Counted from the first letter of the stretch, positions 11,252-23,270 are shown. The stretch is DNA of 64,000 nucleotides from Atriophallophorus winterbourni (GCA_013407085.1 JACCGJ010001757.1:47396-111395), one strand, 5' to 3'. Made by a program: numbers and translations. Notes: generated from the letters alone by a model not told the origin.

Positions 11252-11566
11252 ATGTGTTGTTCTGTTCTCTGTCTCAGTGTGATTGGTCTCTCATATCATC
11301 TAGTTCAATGCCTGGCACAACTGTCTCTCTTATCGAGCACATCGCAACTTGGCGACAGATATGGGATCCAACCATGTCCACTTAATCCGAAGTTTCTGTC
11401 TGAAGTGTCAATCGAAACACTTGAGTCATCTATCATTGAATGTCACTTCGACCAGTATAATAATGTGACCTTCGACACATGGATCCGGCGTCATAATGAT
11501 TTATTCCGAATCCACCTCAAGGACCTGGAGATGACTGCAATGATTGAGTGTCGTTTCGTAAATTGA
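11252..11566 (+). pseudogene. Gag-like fragment of a gypsy-type element (right arm copy)
   Basis: Same 104-codon frame as 2939-3253, here in the orientation of the gypsy RT scrap at 12786-13345. The two together suggest a single + strand gypsy element spread over about 2 kb and heavily decayed. Both arms keep the frame open with identical translation. That reflects shared descent by duplication and does not by itself show selection. Confidence 0.5.
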
Positions 11567-12180
11567 TTGTAGAGGAATTAGACAAATTGCAATTTAAGTA
11601 TTCCTCAGAAAATAATTGACCGTAAATTTAAAGAGAGAGTCGAATCACTCAAGCAATAGTTGGCAATCAATCATCTCTACTTAATATTTGTAACCGCTGT
11701 CTTAATTTAGTCAGGAGTAATGCCACGAATTTTTTTCCCGCATTCATAGAGAGTGTTAACACTTCAGATTACGTTCACTGACAGGCGACCAATTTAAATG
11801 TCTCATTCTTATCAGCTGACTTAGAAACTCGCGATTTACAAATATTCAGACTCTCTCACTGAAACCACTCAAGCTGGATCATAGCCATCGAAGATTAACA
11901 GCGCCGTCTCATGAACATTAAAAACGACTCCGCCTTCGTGCAGTCGAACATTCGCGACAACCTTACATTTCAGACGGTACATCAACCAACGCGGTGTGAC
12001 ACGCAACATCCGTCTCCGTATCTAGCACTAGAACAAAAAGCTGTCAAACACAAGTCAGAAATTGAAGCCAACGTATTCATGCAGACATTGCGGAGAATGA
12101 TTGTTTCACCGAGAATTCTCCCGAAGAACCAACCGATGCAAGCAACGCAATCGAATAGGACACAAAGATGGGTTCTGTCA

Positions 12181-12785
12181 TTAAAAAAACCAACCAGAAG
12201 ACACCAAACAAAATAAAAGGTTCCTTCCCCCGTCGTTCCACCCGAACATCAAAACCCTTTCCACGATAAATCAACCTTGATGCTTATCTGCAGTATGTAA
12301 ATCCCGTTGTACTCAAATACGCAACCGTCGAAGTTAATGTTTATCCTCTACGATTTCAAGTTCATATGGCTTCTGATAACACCGTTAATTTCGGCATTAA
12401 CATGGAAATCTCTTGGCAGTTGAACACGTGAAACCCACTCGTAACAAAGTAATGAGTACACGTGGCGATGCGCTGAACTTCTACTGCCAGGTACTCTACG
12501 TTGTGAATTTTCGTGGTTGTACTATATAAGCATCATGTTTCATATCCCATTCCAAACTTAATCTATTGGTTCTTTAAAGAATCGAACAATTGTGTCTGTA
12601 CAGCTACTGACAGCCACGATGAAGAACCAAGCTCAACCAATCGAACATTATTCTATCTCATCGAACAATGTAACGGAGAATTCATAGATGTATATCGTGA
12701 TAACTTGGCACAATGAATGATATTTCAAGCTAAATTACATTTGCTGCCCGCACAAAATCTGTTTTCCAATCCAACACTCAATTAT
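12181..12785. other. Unassigned stretch inside the decayed gypsy region
   Basis: No recognised motif. By position between gag-like and RT-like scraps it should correspond to zinc-knuckle and protease sequence, but no CHCC box or DTGA active site is visible on either strand. Confidence 0.3.
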
Positions 12786-13345
12786 TGTACTCCTCTTTCG
12801 AACAGGTATACGCAGAGCTCACTCGAATACAAAAAACTCGTGTCCTTGTGCCTGTCACATAATCCCCAGGTTTCCGTAAAAACACCAATGGTTCGATTCC
12901 TATTTGCGCCGACTGTTACCCGTTACCTGTCCCCGAAGATGTGTTCGCAATCCTAAACGGAGGCTATGCAAAATGGAGTTAGCGGATGCTTACCTCCAAA
13001 TAGAAGTTGATCTGGTAGTAGCGAACTAATGACTATCGATACATATCGCGGCTTGTTCCAATAAACTAGATTACCGTTCGGAATAAAAAAAACGCTCTAG
13101 CTATTTTCCAACAAGTCATGGACACAGTATTTTTCTGAACTTAACGAAGTAGCAGTATATGTGGATGATATTATAATTATGAGATCATTGTCCAATCAAT
13201 GACAATCGCTTATAGTAGCTCTCCTTCAACGTATAAAAAACTGTTTTTCGTCTACGACTGTGAAAATACCAATACTATCTTAGATTTATCAAGTATCTTA
13301 GATTTATTTTTGATGCATCTGGCCGTGACACATACCCGGAGATCA
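12786..13345 (+). pseudogene. Ty3/gypsy reverse transcriptase scrap
   Basis: Broken frames give, in order, YPLPVPEDVFAILNGG (about 12907-12965), ELADAYLQIEVD (about 12975-13010, RT motif A), TIDTYRGLFQ-TRLPFGIK (about 13033-13090, motif B region) and VAVYVDDIIIM (about 13150-13182, catalytic box with YVDD intact). At least four stops or shifts separate them. Protease, RNase H and integrase are not seen. This is a separate lineage from the CsRn1-like elements to the right. Confidence 0.75.
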
Positions 13346-13365
13346 TTTGGGCTCTGAAGGAGATA

Positions 13366-13495
13366 TCACCACTGGATGAAGTTCATGCAGTACATGGTTG
13401 CTACATCGACATTTTCAAAGCGTTTGATGCAGTCAAACAAATTTTTTTAATAAAACAGCTCGAAGCTAATGCAATAACGGGGAATAGACTCCGCA
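13366..13495 (+). pseudogene. Motif-A fragment of a CR1-like RT
   Basis: The peptide VHAVHGCYIDIFKAFDAVKQ resembles the 'YLDxSKAFDxVxH' motif A region of CR1-like enzymes and is followed by an IKQLEANAITG-like helix. It begins where the gypsy scrap ends and lasts only about 40 codons. Confidence 0.55.
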
Positions 13496-14806
13496 TTGAT
13501 AGTGTATCTCTCATTGACATCCCCAGTTGGAATATCTGGGTCAAATGTTAGGTTTGATGATTTTCGGTTCTTAAGCTTTCATCATAATCAGTAAATTCCA
13601 GGACGTATACTAAGGTTCCACGACGTTACGATCTCTGGAGGCGTTGAAAGTTATTGCTGACCAATGTATAGACGTTCGATTCAACACGACGGAAGGTGAT
13701 GACGTTCGTTCGCAGAATGTTAATGGAATTTGCACATTCGTTGGATTGAATGTCAATCTGTTGAAAGAATTGTTAACCCTGGTGCTGACATATGAACGTC
13801 GAATTGCCGCTCTCGTTGACAATATCGTGTCTTATTAACACGGACCCGTTACGTGTTTACCAAAAGTTCGTTTTTCATTATTTACTACTCAAGAGTAGTC
13901 GATGTTCGAAATAGGCTATGCATTCGTAAATATTCCTGAAACCACATGTTATGATTGATTGGAAGATAGACGTCGAGGCTTTACGCGTAACACCTCACTT
14001 ACTTCGGCAGAACGAAGTCGCTTTGTTAATTCAGGGAAGGCATTTCTGAAACATTTCCCAGCTATTGCAACCTATCTTGTTTGAAACTTTCTGTTACCGC
14101 TAAGCAAATTTAGATTGTCAAATACGGCTCGATACATTGGTGACGTTCACTTGAAGATGGATTGAACACAATTTATTGAACTTACGCTCATTTAAAAGCA
14201 TTCCACAACCGCTTTCGTGCTGTTTAACCTCATCAGGATCCGCATGAAATGTTGGAAGACTGGTGAAGAAGTAGCGCTTGTAAGCCACTGTTGGAGATGC
14301 ATAAAAATGAGTACTTTTGTCCATGGATAAAGGTTTAAACCCATGTGGATGAATTTGGGATCAGGTGATTAAAAAGGTTTTTCGCGCCAACTTTATCAGA
14401 AGTTTATCAAAAAGACAAAGAATCGCGCTAGTGAAGGATTATGTACGTTAATCTTGGAGCAAATTAGTCTGGAGTTAGATTCAAGATTCAACCTAAATGA
14501 CGTAAACATTTCGGTCACTGCTACGCAAGTTAAGATTGTGGACTACGGTTCGATAATGTCGGCATGAATAGATGCAGATGGGTTTAATCCACGGTATTAA
14601 ACACAGATACTTATTTATATCCATTCCGATCACACACCCTGTAGAAAAGTCAAGATCAGAGCGACAGATGTGTATTCACTACACGTCAACAAACATATGA
14701 ATCATTCAAGGGAATTAGAATAGGGATATAAATATACTGAGAGCTACTACATTCTGATTGGACAATGAGTATTCATACTGACAGCCTTTCCACATCCTTC
14801 CATTTT
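13496..14806. other. Unassigned stretch with two unrecognised short frames
   Basis: A + frame at 13644-13838 (64 codons, with upstream open sequence) and a minus frame at 14118-14324 (68 codons) translate to plausible but unfamiliar peptides. Neither has a signal peptide, motif or splice evidence I can defend. The segments near 14110-14160 and 14520-14570 share several words (AGATTGT, TACGG-TCGATA), hinting at an old duplication. Confidence 0.35.
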
Positions 14807-17394
14807 TCATTTGAACTTACTTACTGTACGATTGCGCAAATTTATTTCGTTTGGAGGCTCTGGATCTCTTTCACAGATCTCGTCTGAATCAATGGGTTCT
14901 TGCTTTCTTAAATGTAATCGATTTCTCTTCACAGTTCCGTGATGCGTATTCACCTCGTAATAGATTTCACCCGTACGAACACTGAGAGTTCCAAGATCCC
15001 ATTTTTCAGCTCCCATGCCAAAGGGTTGTATCCACACCTATCTGCATCAGACAATTCGGGTATCTCACGTGCATCCTCAACATATACCTGTTTTTCGCGC
15101 TCCATGCGCCGATTTAATTGCTGATTGATGACGTCTCATGAAACGTCATGTCTGAACAAACGTTTGGTAACAATAGGTATGCTCGTCCTTGTGCGTCTAA
15201 CCATGAGACTTTGTGCTATGCTTAATTATATATCGGTGGATGGCGTATTTCTGGAAGCACTAAATACAGATCATCTTTGGCTTCCAGGTATATTTTAATT
15301 ATTAACTTCGCTTTTTCTACTGCCGATTCTGCTTTACTATAAGATTAGATATGGTAAGGGCTGGACATTTCATGTTTAAAACGCATGTTTAAAAGCAACA
15401 CTTTTTGCCGGAAACTTTGGAGCTTAATTGAATCTGACACTCTCTGGGATAACATAACTCGCAAATTGACCTTTCATTTTCGCCAAGATTTCTTCAGCTG
15501 ATGTGGTATTCAGTTTCTCTATTTCGAAGAAGTCGGTGAAATAATCAACCAAGAGTAAATAATCTTTTTTCGCATGTTGCAATATGTTGCCAAGGGCGCT
15601 CTGGTATTTTGCGACAAAACAATGGTTCTTATATTTGCGGTTCCCCAACTTGTTACATATTGGGCGCTTAGAGACGAAATCCTTCACTTGGCAACTGACG
15701 CCTTGGCACTTCTAGTGCAACCGTTGATCCCCAAATGAGATCGACATAATTCCTGCATCATCAACTTTCGGGCCGATCGTGGGATAACCATTCGCTCGCC
15801 CCGGAAGATCAACCCAGCCTCAGTTTAAAATACATCTCGGATTTTGTAATAAGGTCAAATGAGTTCGTCAACCATGGCGATACTATCTGGCCAGCCACTG
15901 ATTAACTTTTCCTCGAACTTTTTCATTTCGTAATCCTCAGCCATAGTTTGTCGGATTTGTGGCAACCTGATATCGCTTTCTGCGAGCGTAAAGTGTACTT
16001 TTACAAGATCCAGCATTTATTTTTCAATTCGTGCATAGCCATTTTTCGCATCGCTCGAAAATCTATAGGTTGATCGTTTTGCATAAGTACGGCTCCGATA
16101 CCGTTTTGGATACTGTCACGCTTTATCTTTAATTCCCATCGGGGAGTCGTAATATCCCAAAACAGGTGCATTGAATATGAGTCTTTTCATTTCTTTCCAG
16201 GCCTGTATTTGCTGTGTCCCCCAGTCCCAAGGTGTAATTTTATGTGTCAACCGCCTGATGGGTTCCATTATCAGTGATAAACAAGTCAAAAAACGGCTGT
16301 ATACGTTCACCATACCGTTAAACCGAGCTATACACTTGACATTTGTAGCAGAGGGCATGTGGTTAATAGCCTCCAATTTTGCAGGGTTTGGCTTGATACA
16401 GCCACTTGATAGGACATGACCATGAAATGTTACACCATTTGTGCAATGTTCTATTTTCGCTTTCTTGAGTTTAATGCCCTGTTCGAAACACCGTTGAATA
16501 AGTTTGTCTAGGTCCTAATCGTGTTCTGCCTTTGTTCGACCATACAGAAAACATCATGCGATATGAAAATTACACCTGTAAGGCTTTCACTGGGCAGCAG
16601 CAGCCGTTATCAAAATATCTCGCTGGAAACTTTCAGTCCGATGGTAAACGAATCCAACGAAACGTTACAAAGGTCGTTTCGAAGGTCGTCAAAAAAACTC
16701 GATTTATCGTCCAAACACAAGTGCCAAATCGCTGAAGACAGATTCACTTTCGTGAAATATCGAGCACCAGGCAAGCTCGGCAAAGTATCTTCTAACCACC
16801 GAAGTCTGAAATACTCTCGCTTGAGGGCCATGTTCATAGCTTTCGCGTCGATAAATATGCGCATTTCACCTGACATTTTGTTGCGACTGTAACCTGGCTG
16901 ACCCATTCAGTAGGTTCTTCTACTCTCCTGATGACCCCAAAAAGCTGTATTCTTTTCAATTCTAAATCATATCTGTCCTTCACGGCAAAGGGTAAACGAC
17001 GTATTGGTAACGCGACGGGTATTACATTTAGATCAATTGACATCTTACAAGGTCCGGGCAACTTCCCCAATTTATCATCAAAAACACTGCTACTTTCGAC
17101 GAATGTCGGTTATGTCCGAATTAATATTATTAATACAGGTAATAATAGGTAATAATAATAATAAGTAGATAATAATAATAAAATAAAGGTTATAAAATGT
17201 AACCGGTCCCGTATTTTCGATCGCTTCAACTCCGAATAGCGATAAAAAAATTCATCACCAACGTACATATCATGTTCTATATGCTTCCCGCTTATTGGAT
17301 TGCGCAGGGACGCCGTAGATTTCACCATTGGCATGACATTCTTGCCGTTCCACATTCGAAAAACGATTCTAGTTTCAGATAGGTGCACGTACAC
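14807..17394 (-). pseudogene. Ty3/gypsy pol relic, antisense
   Basis: Read from right to left, the pieces are in pol order. A protease C-terminal part (VFRMWNGKNVMPMVK and following) is at 17290-17390. The RT entry region (PIRRLPFAVKDRYDLELKRI and FGVIRRVEEPTEWVS) is at 16900-17000. RT proper (GEMRIFIDAKAMN, then PGARYFTKVNLSSAIWH) is at 16700-16880. An RT/RNase H connection (FNGMVNVYSRFL and PWDWGTQQIQAW) is at 16190-16330. An integrase start (KDYLLLVDYFTDFFEIEKL) is at 15500-15570, and a C-terminal RRNRxHL-type motif at 14860-14990. Many stops and missing stretches show long decay. No LTRs were found. Confidence 0.8.
17125..17185 (+). repeat. AT-rich trinucleotide microsatellite (AAT)n, interrupted
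   Basis: Runs of AATAATAAT broken by GG and AGTAG. It lies between the protease and RT parts of the antisense pol relic and so interrupts the former coding frame. Confidence 0.8.
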
Positions 17395-17402
17395 AAAGAA
17401 GA

Positions 17403-17653
17403 ATGCGAGGTGAACTCATCCTCGCATATAAAATAATTAATACTGTTTCCCACCCCCTGGACATTTTATTCCACCTTCAAACTTCCAGCAACAGCCGTGG
17501 CCATGGTTGCCAGTTGGAAATACCACATTCCCAACGGAACTGCCGCAGGTATTTTTATTCGCTACGTGTTTGCTTTGTTTGGAATTCCCTACCGGCCGAT
17601 TTGGTAAGCTCAAACAGCTTATCTATATTCAAATCAAAACTTGACGATCATAT
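17403..17653 (+). pseudogene. C-terminal end of a CR1-like RT
   Basis: The peptide ILAYKIINTVSHPLDILF, then IPHSQRNCRRYFYSLRVCFV and WNSLPADLV, is the conserved tail of the CR1-like family seen intact at 34966-36228 and 42947-44284. It is cut at its 3' side by the LTR that begins at 17654, so the gypsy element inserted into it. Confidence 0.85.
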
Positions 17654-17835
17654 TGTAACACCGCTTGTTTTTCCTTATCAAACATTGACCTTGACAACAA
17701 TTTTAACTTCCGTTCGTTCGTGCGTGCATCGTAAACGCTCTGTACACATTTTATCTACCGCGATAAACCTCTCATCTCCTGTGCCTCTTTTCCAACATTC
17801 TTGAGGACATTAATGTAGTACTCTGGTCTACTACA
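17654..17835 (+). repeat. 5' LTR of CsRn1-like element G2
   Basis: It starts TGTAACACCG and ends CTACTACA, the TG...CA form of an LTR. The first 73 bp recur at 20784-20855 after a polypurine tract. A primer-binding-like TGGTGAGCCCC follows at 17839-17849. At about 182 bp it is short but consistent with the distance. Confidence 0.75.
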
Positions 17836-17984
17836 AATTGGTGAGCCCCACATACACGCATTCTTCGTGTATATTTTACGGTACGTCAAAATTTTTCCGC
17901 TTCACATCGAAGTTTTAAAATAAAATTTTTTTACCTCGTTTAATCGTGCATTTTATTTGCGTCAATTGCTCCTGTTTATCATGA

Positions 17985-18760
17985 GTGATTCTAAACGCGT
18001 TATTTTGGTTTCGACGGTCATCACAATACCCAGCTTTATTCCACAGGACCCTGAGTATTGGCTACATCTTTTTAGAAACTGAATTTAGTTCTAAAAATAT
18101 CATTGATGACTCCGCTATGTTTTCACATTTAACGCAGAAACTCCTCGCGGATGTGTTATTACAGGTACGCGACGCAGTCCTGACCGCACCCATAGGTGAC
18201 CACTACCGTATCATCAAACAAGCTGTGATTTCTCGCACGGTTCCGTCTGAACGATCTAGGCTACAGTAGTTGTTCGGCAACTTAGAAATTGCCAACAAAA
18301 AGCCATCTACCGTATTAATGGAGATGCGTCACCTGCTCATGTCAGCGCACATGGACGAGTCCTTACTAAAGGAACTATGGCCCAGCGTTTACCCATCTTG
18401 GTTGCTGCGAAAAGCACTCCGGTATCTGAGCTTTCGGAAATGGCGGACAACATCGCTGAATGTATCCGTCCCTATCCAAATGCCCATGTTTCCACAGTAA
18501 TCACAGGACGATCACGCACACAGGGTACTCCAACGGAAGTCAGCATTGCGGACCTGCTGGCTGAGGTTGCGGCTTTACGCAATGAGGTTCGGAACCTCGC
18601 AATCAACAATGAGTCACTATCTCGCACCCCATCCCGCCGGCACTCGAGTAGTCACACTCGATCACTCGTTCGCTGAATACATCGGAAATACGGCGACGAT
18701 GCGCGGCGTTGCATCAAACCTTGCGCCCATCGCACCGCCAGCGGGGAACTCCCGTGCCGA
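17985..18760 (+). pseudogene. Gag relic of G2
   Basis: Frames in succession give the Gag pieces found in flatworm gypsy elements: PQDPEYWLHLFRN near 18045 (the 'PrlWFaqxEa' core), the HYRIIKQAVISR stretch near 18200, KKPSTVLMEMRHLLMSAH near 18295 (the 'PSqLLRxMxxL' core), ELSEMADNIAEC near 18425, and near 18680-18720 the remains of a CHCC knuckle (RKYGDDARRCIKPCA). Frameshifts separate the blocks. Gag would package the element RNA; this one cannot be made as one protein. Confidence 0.7.
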
Positions 18761-18859
18761 CAGCTAACGACGACTACTGTCGTCGGCCCGAAGAAATTAC
18801 GTCGTCTTGTCAACATCAAGGATAAATCCACTGGTCTACATGACGGACCGAATTCCAAT

Positions 18860-19479
18860 AGGGACGTTCGCACAAGCGCTAAAGCGTGCGGTAATTGTCA
18901 ACGCTCGAAAATCAACCGACACAAAAAAGCCCATTAAGAACTTTCGTCGAACCGGATAAGCGTTCTCGCACATGTACGTAGACCTCATTGGCCAATTACC
19001 ACCTTCAAGTGGATCTACATATGTCTTCCCTGCTAGGCAATCACAATTTGCCTATGGAGATTACGTGACGCGCTTGCGACACGGTAGGAGTCGTTTCCAC
19101 CTACCATCCCCGCGACTTCAAGCCAAACAGTCCCACATGTCGAAGGATTTGGCACATTGCCAGTATGTTTTTCTCCGAAACGATATGGTGAAGCAACCTT
19201 TTTCACCCTCATTATGCTGGACCATTTAAGATAATTCGGCGGTCCCAAAAAACAGTTGTGATTGACCGCGGCGGTCGATACGACACGGTCCCGATTGACA
19301 GAGTCAAACCAGCGTTCATGGACAATGCAGTTGACTCAGCTGAACCACCAGACCCAAACCCAGCGACACCGGTGATAACCACTACCTTACCCTATACTAT
19401 CTCAACGCCTGCCGCCACAACAGCTAGGCGAGCGAGACGGCAACCCGTAAGGTTCGCCAAATATGTAGCACATTTTTAA
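18860..19479 (+). pseudogene. Integrase and pol C-terminal relic of G2
   Basis: ACGNCQRSKINRHKK-like sequence near 18880-18930 resembles the integrase zinc/linker region of gypsy elements. It is followed by a DLIGQLPPSSGSTYVF core start near 18980-19030, then fragments of the C-terminal region (HVFVRNDxVKQP-like near 19165). The last part is an intact-looking 73-codon stretch at 19258-19479 containing VIDRGGRYDTVPIDRVKPAF. The central catalytic part of integrase is missing. Confidence 0.7.
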
Positions 19480-19480
19480 A

Positions 19481-20290
19481 GTGTTATCACTTGGTATATG
19501 CCCGTGCATGCTTCACGTACCTCATCACGATAACTCGGTCTTGGCCATAAACCCATGCACCGAAGAGTTTTTTCTTCTTACTTCTCAGGTACACATGCAC
19601 CTTCAGCTGTGGAAATCGTGGCACGCGCCACCTCCGGATCACCGACGCTTGTCGCCCTCCTGTCCGGTAACCTGGAATACACGCATCATTCGTGTATCCC
19701 CTCGATACGCATGTAACTTCCGCAGTGGAAACCGTGGCATGCGCCAACCCTGGATCGCCGACGCCCGTCGCCATCCTCCCAGTAGCCCCAACCATGAGCA
19801 CACGCACCTCCCGCTCCAGCCAACCATGAGCACACGCCGCCCAACACGGGCGATCTCCAAAGACGGTCGTCATTGACCGTGTCGGCAAGCATGACACTGT
19901 CTCAATCGACAGAGACAAGCCGGCTTTCATGGACGAGGAAGCTATCCAACATGACACGACGCCAACCCCGGCACCACTGGTCATCAACCCTCCTGTACCC
20001 ACAGCTAACCCAGAGCCGGCCACTACAGAAACCAAACGTGCCAAACGGCAACGTGTTCGATTCGCTGATTTTGTGGTAAATAGTTAATACTTTCATATCT
20101 TTTGGCATAGACGCGTGCATTTATTCATTCTAATCACTCGGTCGTGGCCCTTAACCCATGCACCAGGGATTTTTCTTTTTTTTCTACCCTCAGGTACGCA
20201 CACACCCACCGCTGATGCCACCGAATCGCGCACCCTTCCTGGTCCACCTACGCTTGCCTCCAACTCACCCGGTAGCCTAACCACCAACAC
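19481..20290 (+). repeat. Duplicated pol C-terminus and 3' region of G2
   Basis: A second, diverged copy of the pol C-terminal peptide (VIDRVGKHDTVSIDRDKPAF) is encoded at about 19866-20085. Its downstream block at 20090-20205 resembles the one after the first copy (19485-19590): both have AACCCATGCACC and a T-rich run ending in CTCAGGTAC. Inside, a roughly 100-bp segment recurs near 19590, 19695 and 20205. The array is either an internal tandem duplication or two elements joined at the same place. Confidence 0.65.
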
Positions 20291-20783
20291 GAGCACAATT
20301 GTTCCAACACGCCTGTCATGTCTTACAAGGTCCTTACCAGCCCAGATTGACGCGCCAACCGATTCTCCTGTCGCGGCCGTTTATCATCCTTTGGGACACA
20401 GGAAATTCTGAGCAGGGACTGTGTTTTCGAAGCTTCTGGTTCTTGTTGTCAAGTCTACGAATGCGCCTGTTTCTGCTCGAATTGGGTTCATACTAAGACC
20501 ACGCCAAACGGGAAAATCCCGCTAGCAGCTGTTCACTCCATGTGAAGCGGCTCGGCAGTATGTTCACTCACACGTGAGACGCTACTTGGCTTATTCCCGA
20601 TCGGTTCACCGTACATCCTACTCTCGAACCACCGAAGATCGACCCACGCAGACCGAGCGCCCAGGCTGACTTCTATGTGACTAGTTGCTGAGAGACTACG
20701 TTCCTACCCGGTTAACCTGACACCCGCATGCCCCACGCTCCCGATCAGAAGTCTTCGCTGACCAGACTTCTTGGAGGGGGCTG

Positions 20784-20855
20784 TGTAACACCGCTTGCTT
20801 TTCCTTATCAAATCATTGGCCTTGACAACAATTTTAACTTCCGTTCGTTCGTGCG
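20784..20855 (+). repeat. 3' LTR stub of G2
   Basis: 72 bp matching the start of the 5' LTR (17654-17727) with few changes, directly after the polypurine tract. It stops abruptly at GTGCG, where PLE2 sequence takes over. Confidence 0.75.
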
Positions 20856-21105
20856 AACCACGAGTTCGCAAATTGGCCAGCGAGTTGGTACGAACAGCTC
20901 AAGTAGAAGCCAGATGGACGAATCATCGCGTCTTTAACCTGAGATGTCAACAGGACAAAGTCATACCAAGGGATCTGGTGGTCACACCTCCAGATAATTC
21001 ACGCAATTCAAGGAAGGCTGCCGAAACCGCATCCAAAGTTTTTTAAAACAAAGGATTCACAGGGCCAACGAAAACCTGACACACGCGCGTTCGAAAGCCT
21101 CCAGG

Positions 21106-23270
21106 TTGAAGTCCGAATTGCGAGCAGAGTTATCTGATGTGGATTTCTGCAAAATCTGTGGAAAACACGCCGAGGTCTTGGCCACACAGACGGAGCAAAT
21201 TAGAGAGAAACAAAAACGTAAGTTCGCCACTCTTTTAACATCTGAGGATAAATGTAATTTTACTAGTTCTTTTATAACAGTGCTAAACAATATTCTAAAG
21301 TAATTAACTTATCAGATAGGCCGCTCTCGCAGACCGAACAAAGATTGTTGGAGAAAGGTTTAAACTTCTCACTAAGTACAAAAGTTTTAAAACCTGAAGA
21401 TATCATTCCATGTGTAGAATCTACCTTAACTCAGCTACCGGAAACACAGGCAGACGCATTACGCAACTGTATAGCCAGTATTATTAAGAAACAACAGCCA
21501 GAAAGGTGTAACCTTACGCAAGATGAACAGCGAGCACTTCTTAATCTGCGGAAAGAAGAGGGAATAGTGATCACTAGAGCCGACAAAGGCAAGGCCACGG
21601 TGATACTCTCAAAAAGTGATTATAGAAATGAGGTTGAATCACACCTTGCGGAAGGTCCTTATGAAGTTATTGACAGCAGGAGAACCACGTCGATTATGAA
21701 TAACCGTAAGCGGGTGATTTCGAGATACTTGCGTGGAATCAAGGAGGAACTAGGTAAAGGATTATGGTTCAGGCTATACCCGAAATCTGCTCAGACCCCT
21801 AGGTTCTACGGGCTCCCGAAGATACATAAGGTGGGCGTCCCTCTGCGACCTATCGTGGATGGCATTGGATCCCCAACACACGAATTAGCGAAGCATCTCG
21901 CTCATTTGTTGAAACCGCTAGTCGGGAACAGGGATTCTTTCATTAAGAACTCTTTTGATTTCGTTCGTCGTTTGAGTACAATAACGCTCGACGAGGATGA
22001 AATGATGGTTAGCTTCGATGTAAGCGCCCTGTTCACGAACGTGGACACCACTAGCGCTCTAGAATTAGCAAAAAATGCACTTAATTCAGACGCGACATTG
22101 GCAGATCGTACAAACCTAAGTGTACAGCAAATCGTTAACGGTATAGCGATTTGTCTGAATATGAACCACTTCTTGTTTAATGGTCAGTTATATAAGCAAA
22201 AGGAAGGTTTAGCGATGGGTTCACCTATTTCCCCAGTGTTAGCGGATATGTACATGGAGCATTTTGAAGAGTTAGCTCTGAAAAATGTAGCTCTTCGACC
22301 AAAGATATGGTGGCGTTATGTCGATGATGCCATCGTCATCATGAAACGTGACAGGTTGGAAGCATTCCATAGTTACCTTAACAACCTGGATCCCAAAATC
22401 CAAGTTACAGAGGAGATTGAGTCGACAGAAGGGACACTTCCATTCTTGGACTGTCTCGCGCGAAAGCAGAATGGTAAAATAAGCACTACGGTCTATCGTA
22501 AGCCAATCGACACAGATGCGGTCTTGAGGTACTCATCAGCGCACCCCCAAAAAGTATTTAATTCAGTTGCGAAATCGCTGCTCTACAAAGTTGAACGCTT
22601 GTGCAGCGATGCCACCGATAAAAAGCGAGCCCATCAAGAAGTTAGTCGTCGACTTGCTGATCATGGTTACCCTAAGAGCCTAATTAAACGCCAACTGAAA
22701 CGGGTTAAATACCCAGCACCCAAAACGGAAAAAGTTTGGCGTGCAACAGTTTCTATACCTTACGTTAAGGAAGCGTCAAAAGGGATAAGTCGAATCTTGA
22801 ATAACGCAGGTATACGAGTAACGTATAAAAGGGGTAGAACGCTCCGATCCTTATTAACGCATCTCAAGGATAAAACACCTTCAGGCTGCGCGACGAATTG
22901 CGTATATAAAATCAACTGTAAGGGTTGCTCGGGAGTATATATCGGACAAACATCCAGAGAACTCAGTACTAGGATAAGTGAACACAAAAATCGAATCGGT
23001 AAGCAGCCACGCAATTCCAGTGAATATCAAACACTGATAAGAGATTCAGCACTAGCTGAACATGTGCTGGACACCGGTCACAGCGTAGATCTTGATAACG
23101 TAGAAGTGATAAGGCGGGGAATAAAACCATACATGGAACGACTTCACGCTGAGGCGGTTGAGATAACAAAGGCTGGTAAGAATGCTGTCAATAAGGTGGA
23201 TGGGGCTGATATCTCCACAATCTGGCGTCCGGTCCTGCAGCGGATAAACATTAACGTGCGTAACCCCTAG
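21106..23270 (+). CDS. PLE2 reverse transcriptase with GIY-YIG domain
   Basis: A 641-codon open frame (21345-23270) holds the complete RT and GIY-YIG parts: motif A FDVSALFTNV near 22015-22045, motif B GLAMGSPISP near 22212-22241, catalytic YVDD at 22317-22328, then a cysteine cluster and VYIGQTSREL near 22930-22965. The N-terminal part lies in a separate frame at 21106-21303 with a CxxC-like FCKICGK; a small deletion near 21271-21300 shifts it. A further stop lies at about 21044. The 3' portion is therefore coding-competent, but the native start is lost. The stretch through YVDD is in one frame here, whereas PLE1 has a frameshift near 5383. Confidence 0.85.

Larger units (their letters stand above)
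9419..12180 (-). repeat. Right arm of large inverted repeat (uninterrupted)
   Basis: Reverse complement of the left arm 2327-7957 minus the Penelope insertion. It shows the empty PLE1 target site near 10300-10310. Stretches 9561-10310, 10776-11239 and 11567-11910 contain no recognised gene. A 90-codon frame at 11911-12180 is mirrored in the left arm, but I cannot assign it. Confidence 0.85.
17654..20855 (+). mobile_element. CsRn1-like gypsy element G2, decayed
   Basis: The order is 5' LTR, primer-binding site, gag relic, integrase tail, a duplicated pol C-terminus, the polypurine tract GGAGGGGG (20773-20780), and a 3' LTR stub cut at 20855 where PLE2 begins. Protease, RT and RNase H are missing, so a large internal deletion has occurred. 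The interval 20291-20770 is non-coding. Confidence 0.75.

Noticed and set aside
19487..20044. 185-codon minus-strand frame
   Set aside because: It is antisense to the pol C-terminus of G2 and its duplicate, which have recognisable sense motifs. GC-rich codons there keep the opposite frame open.
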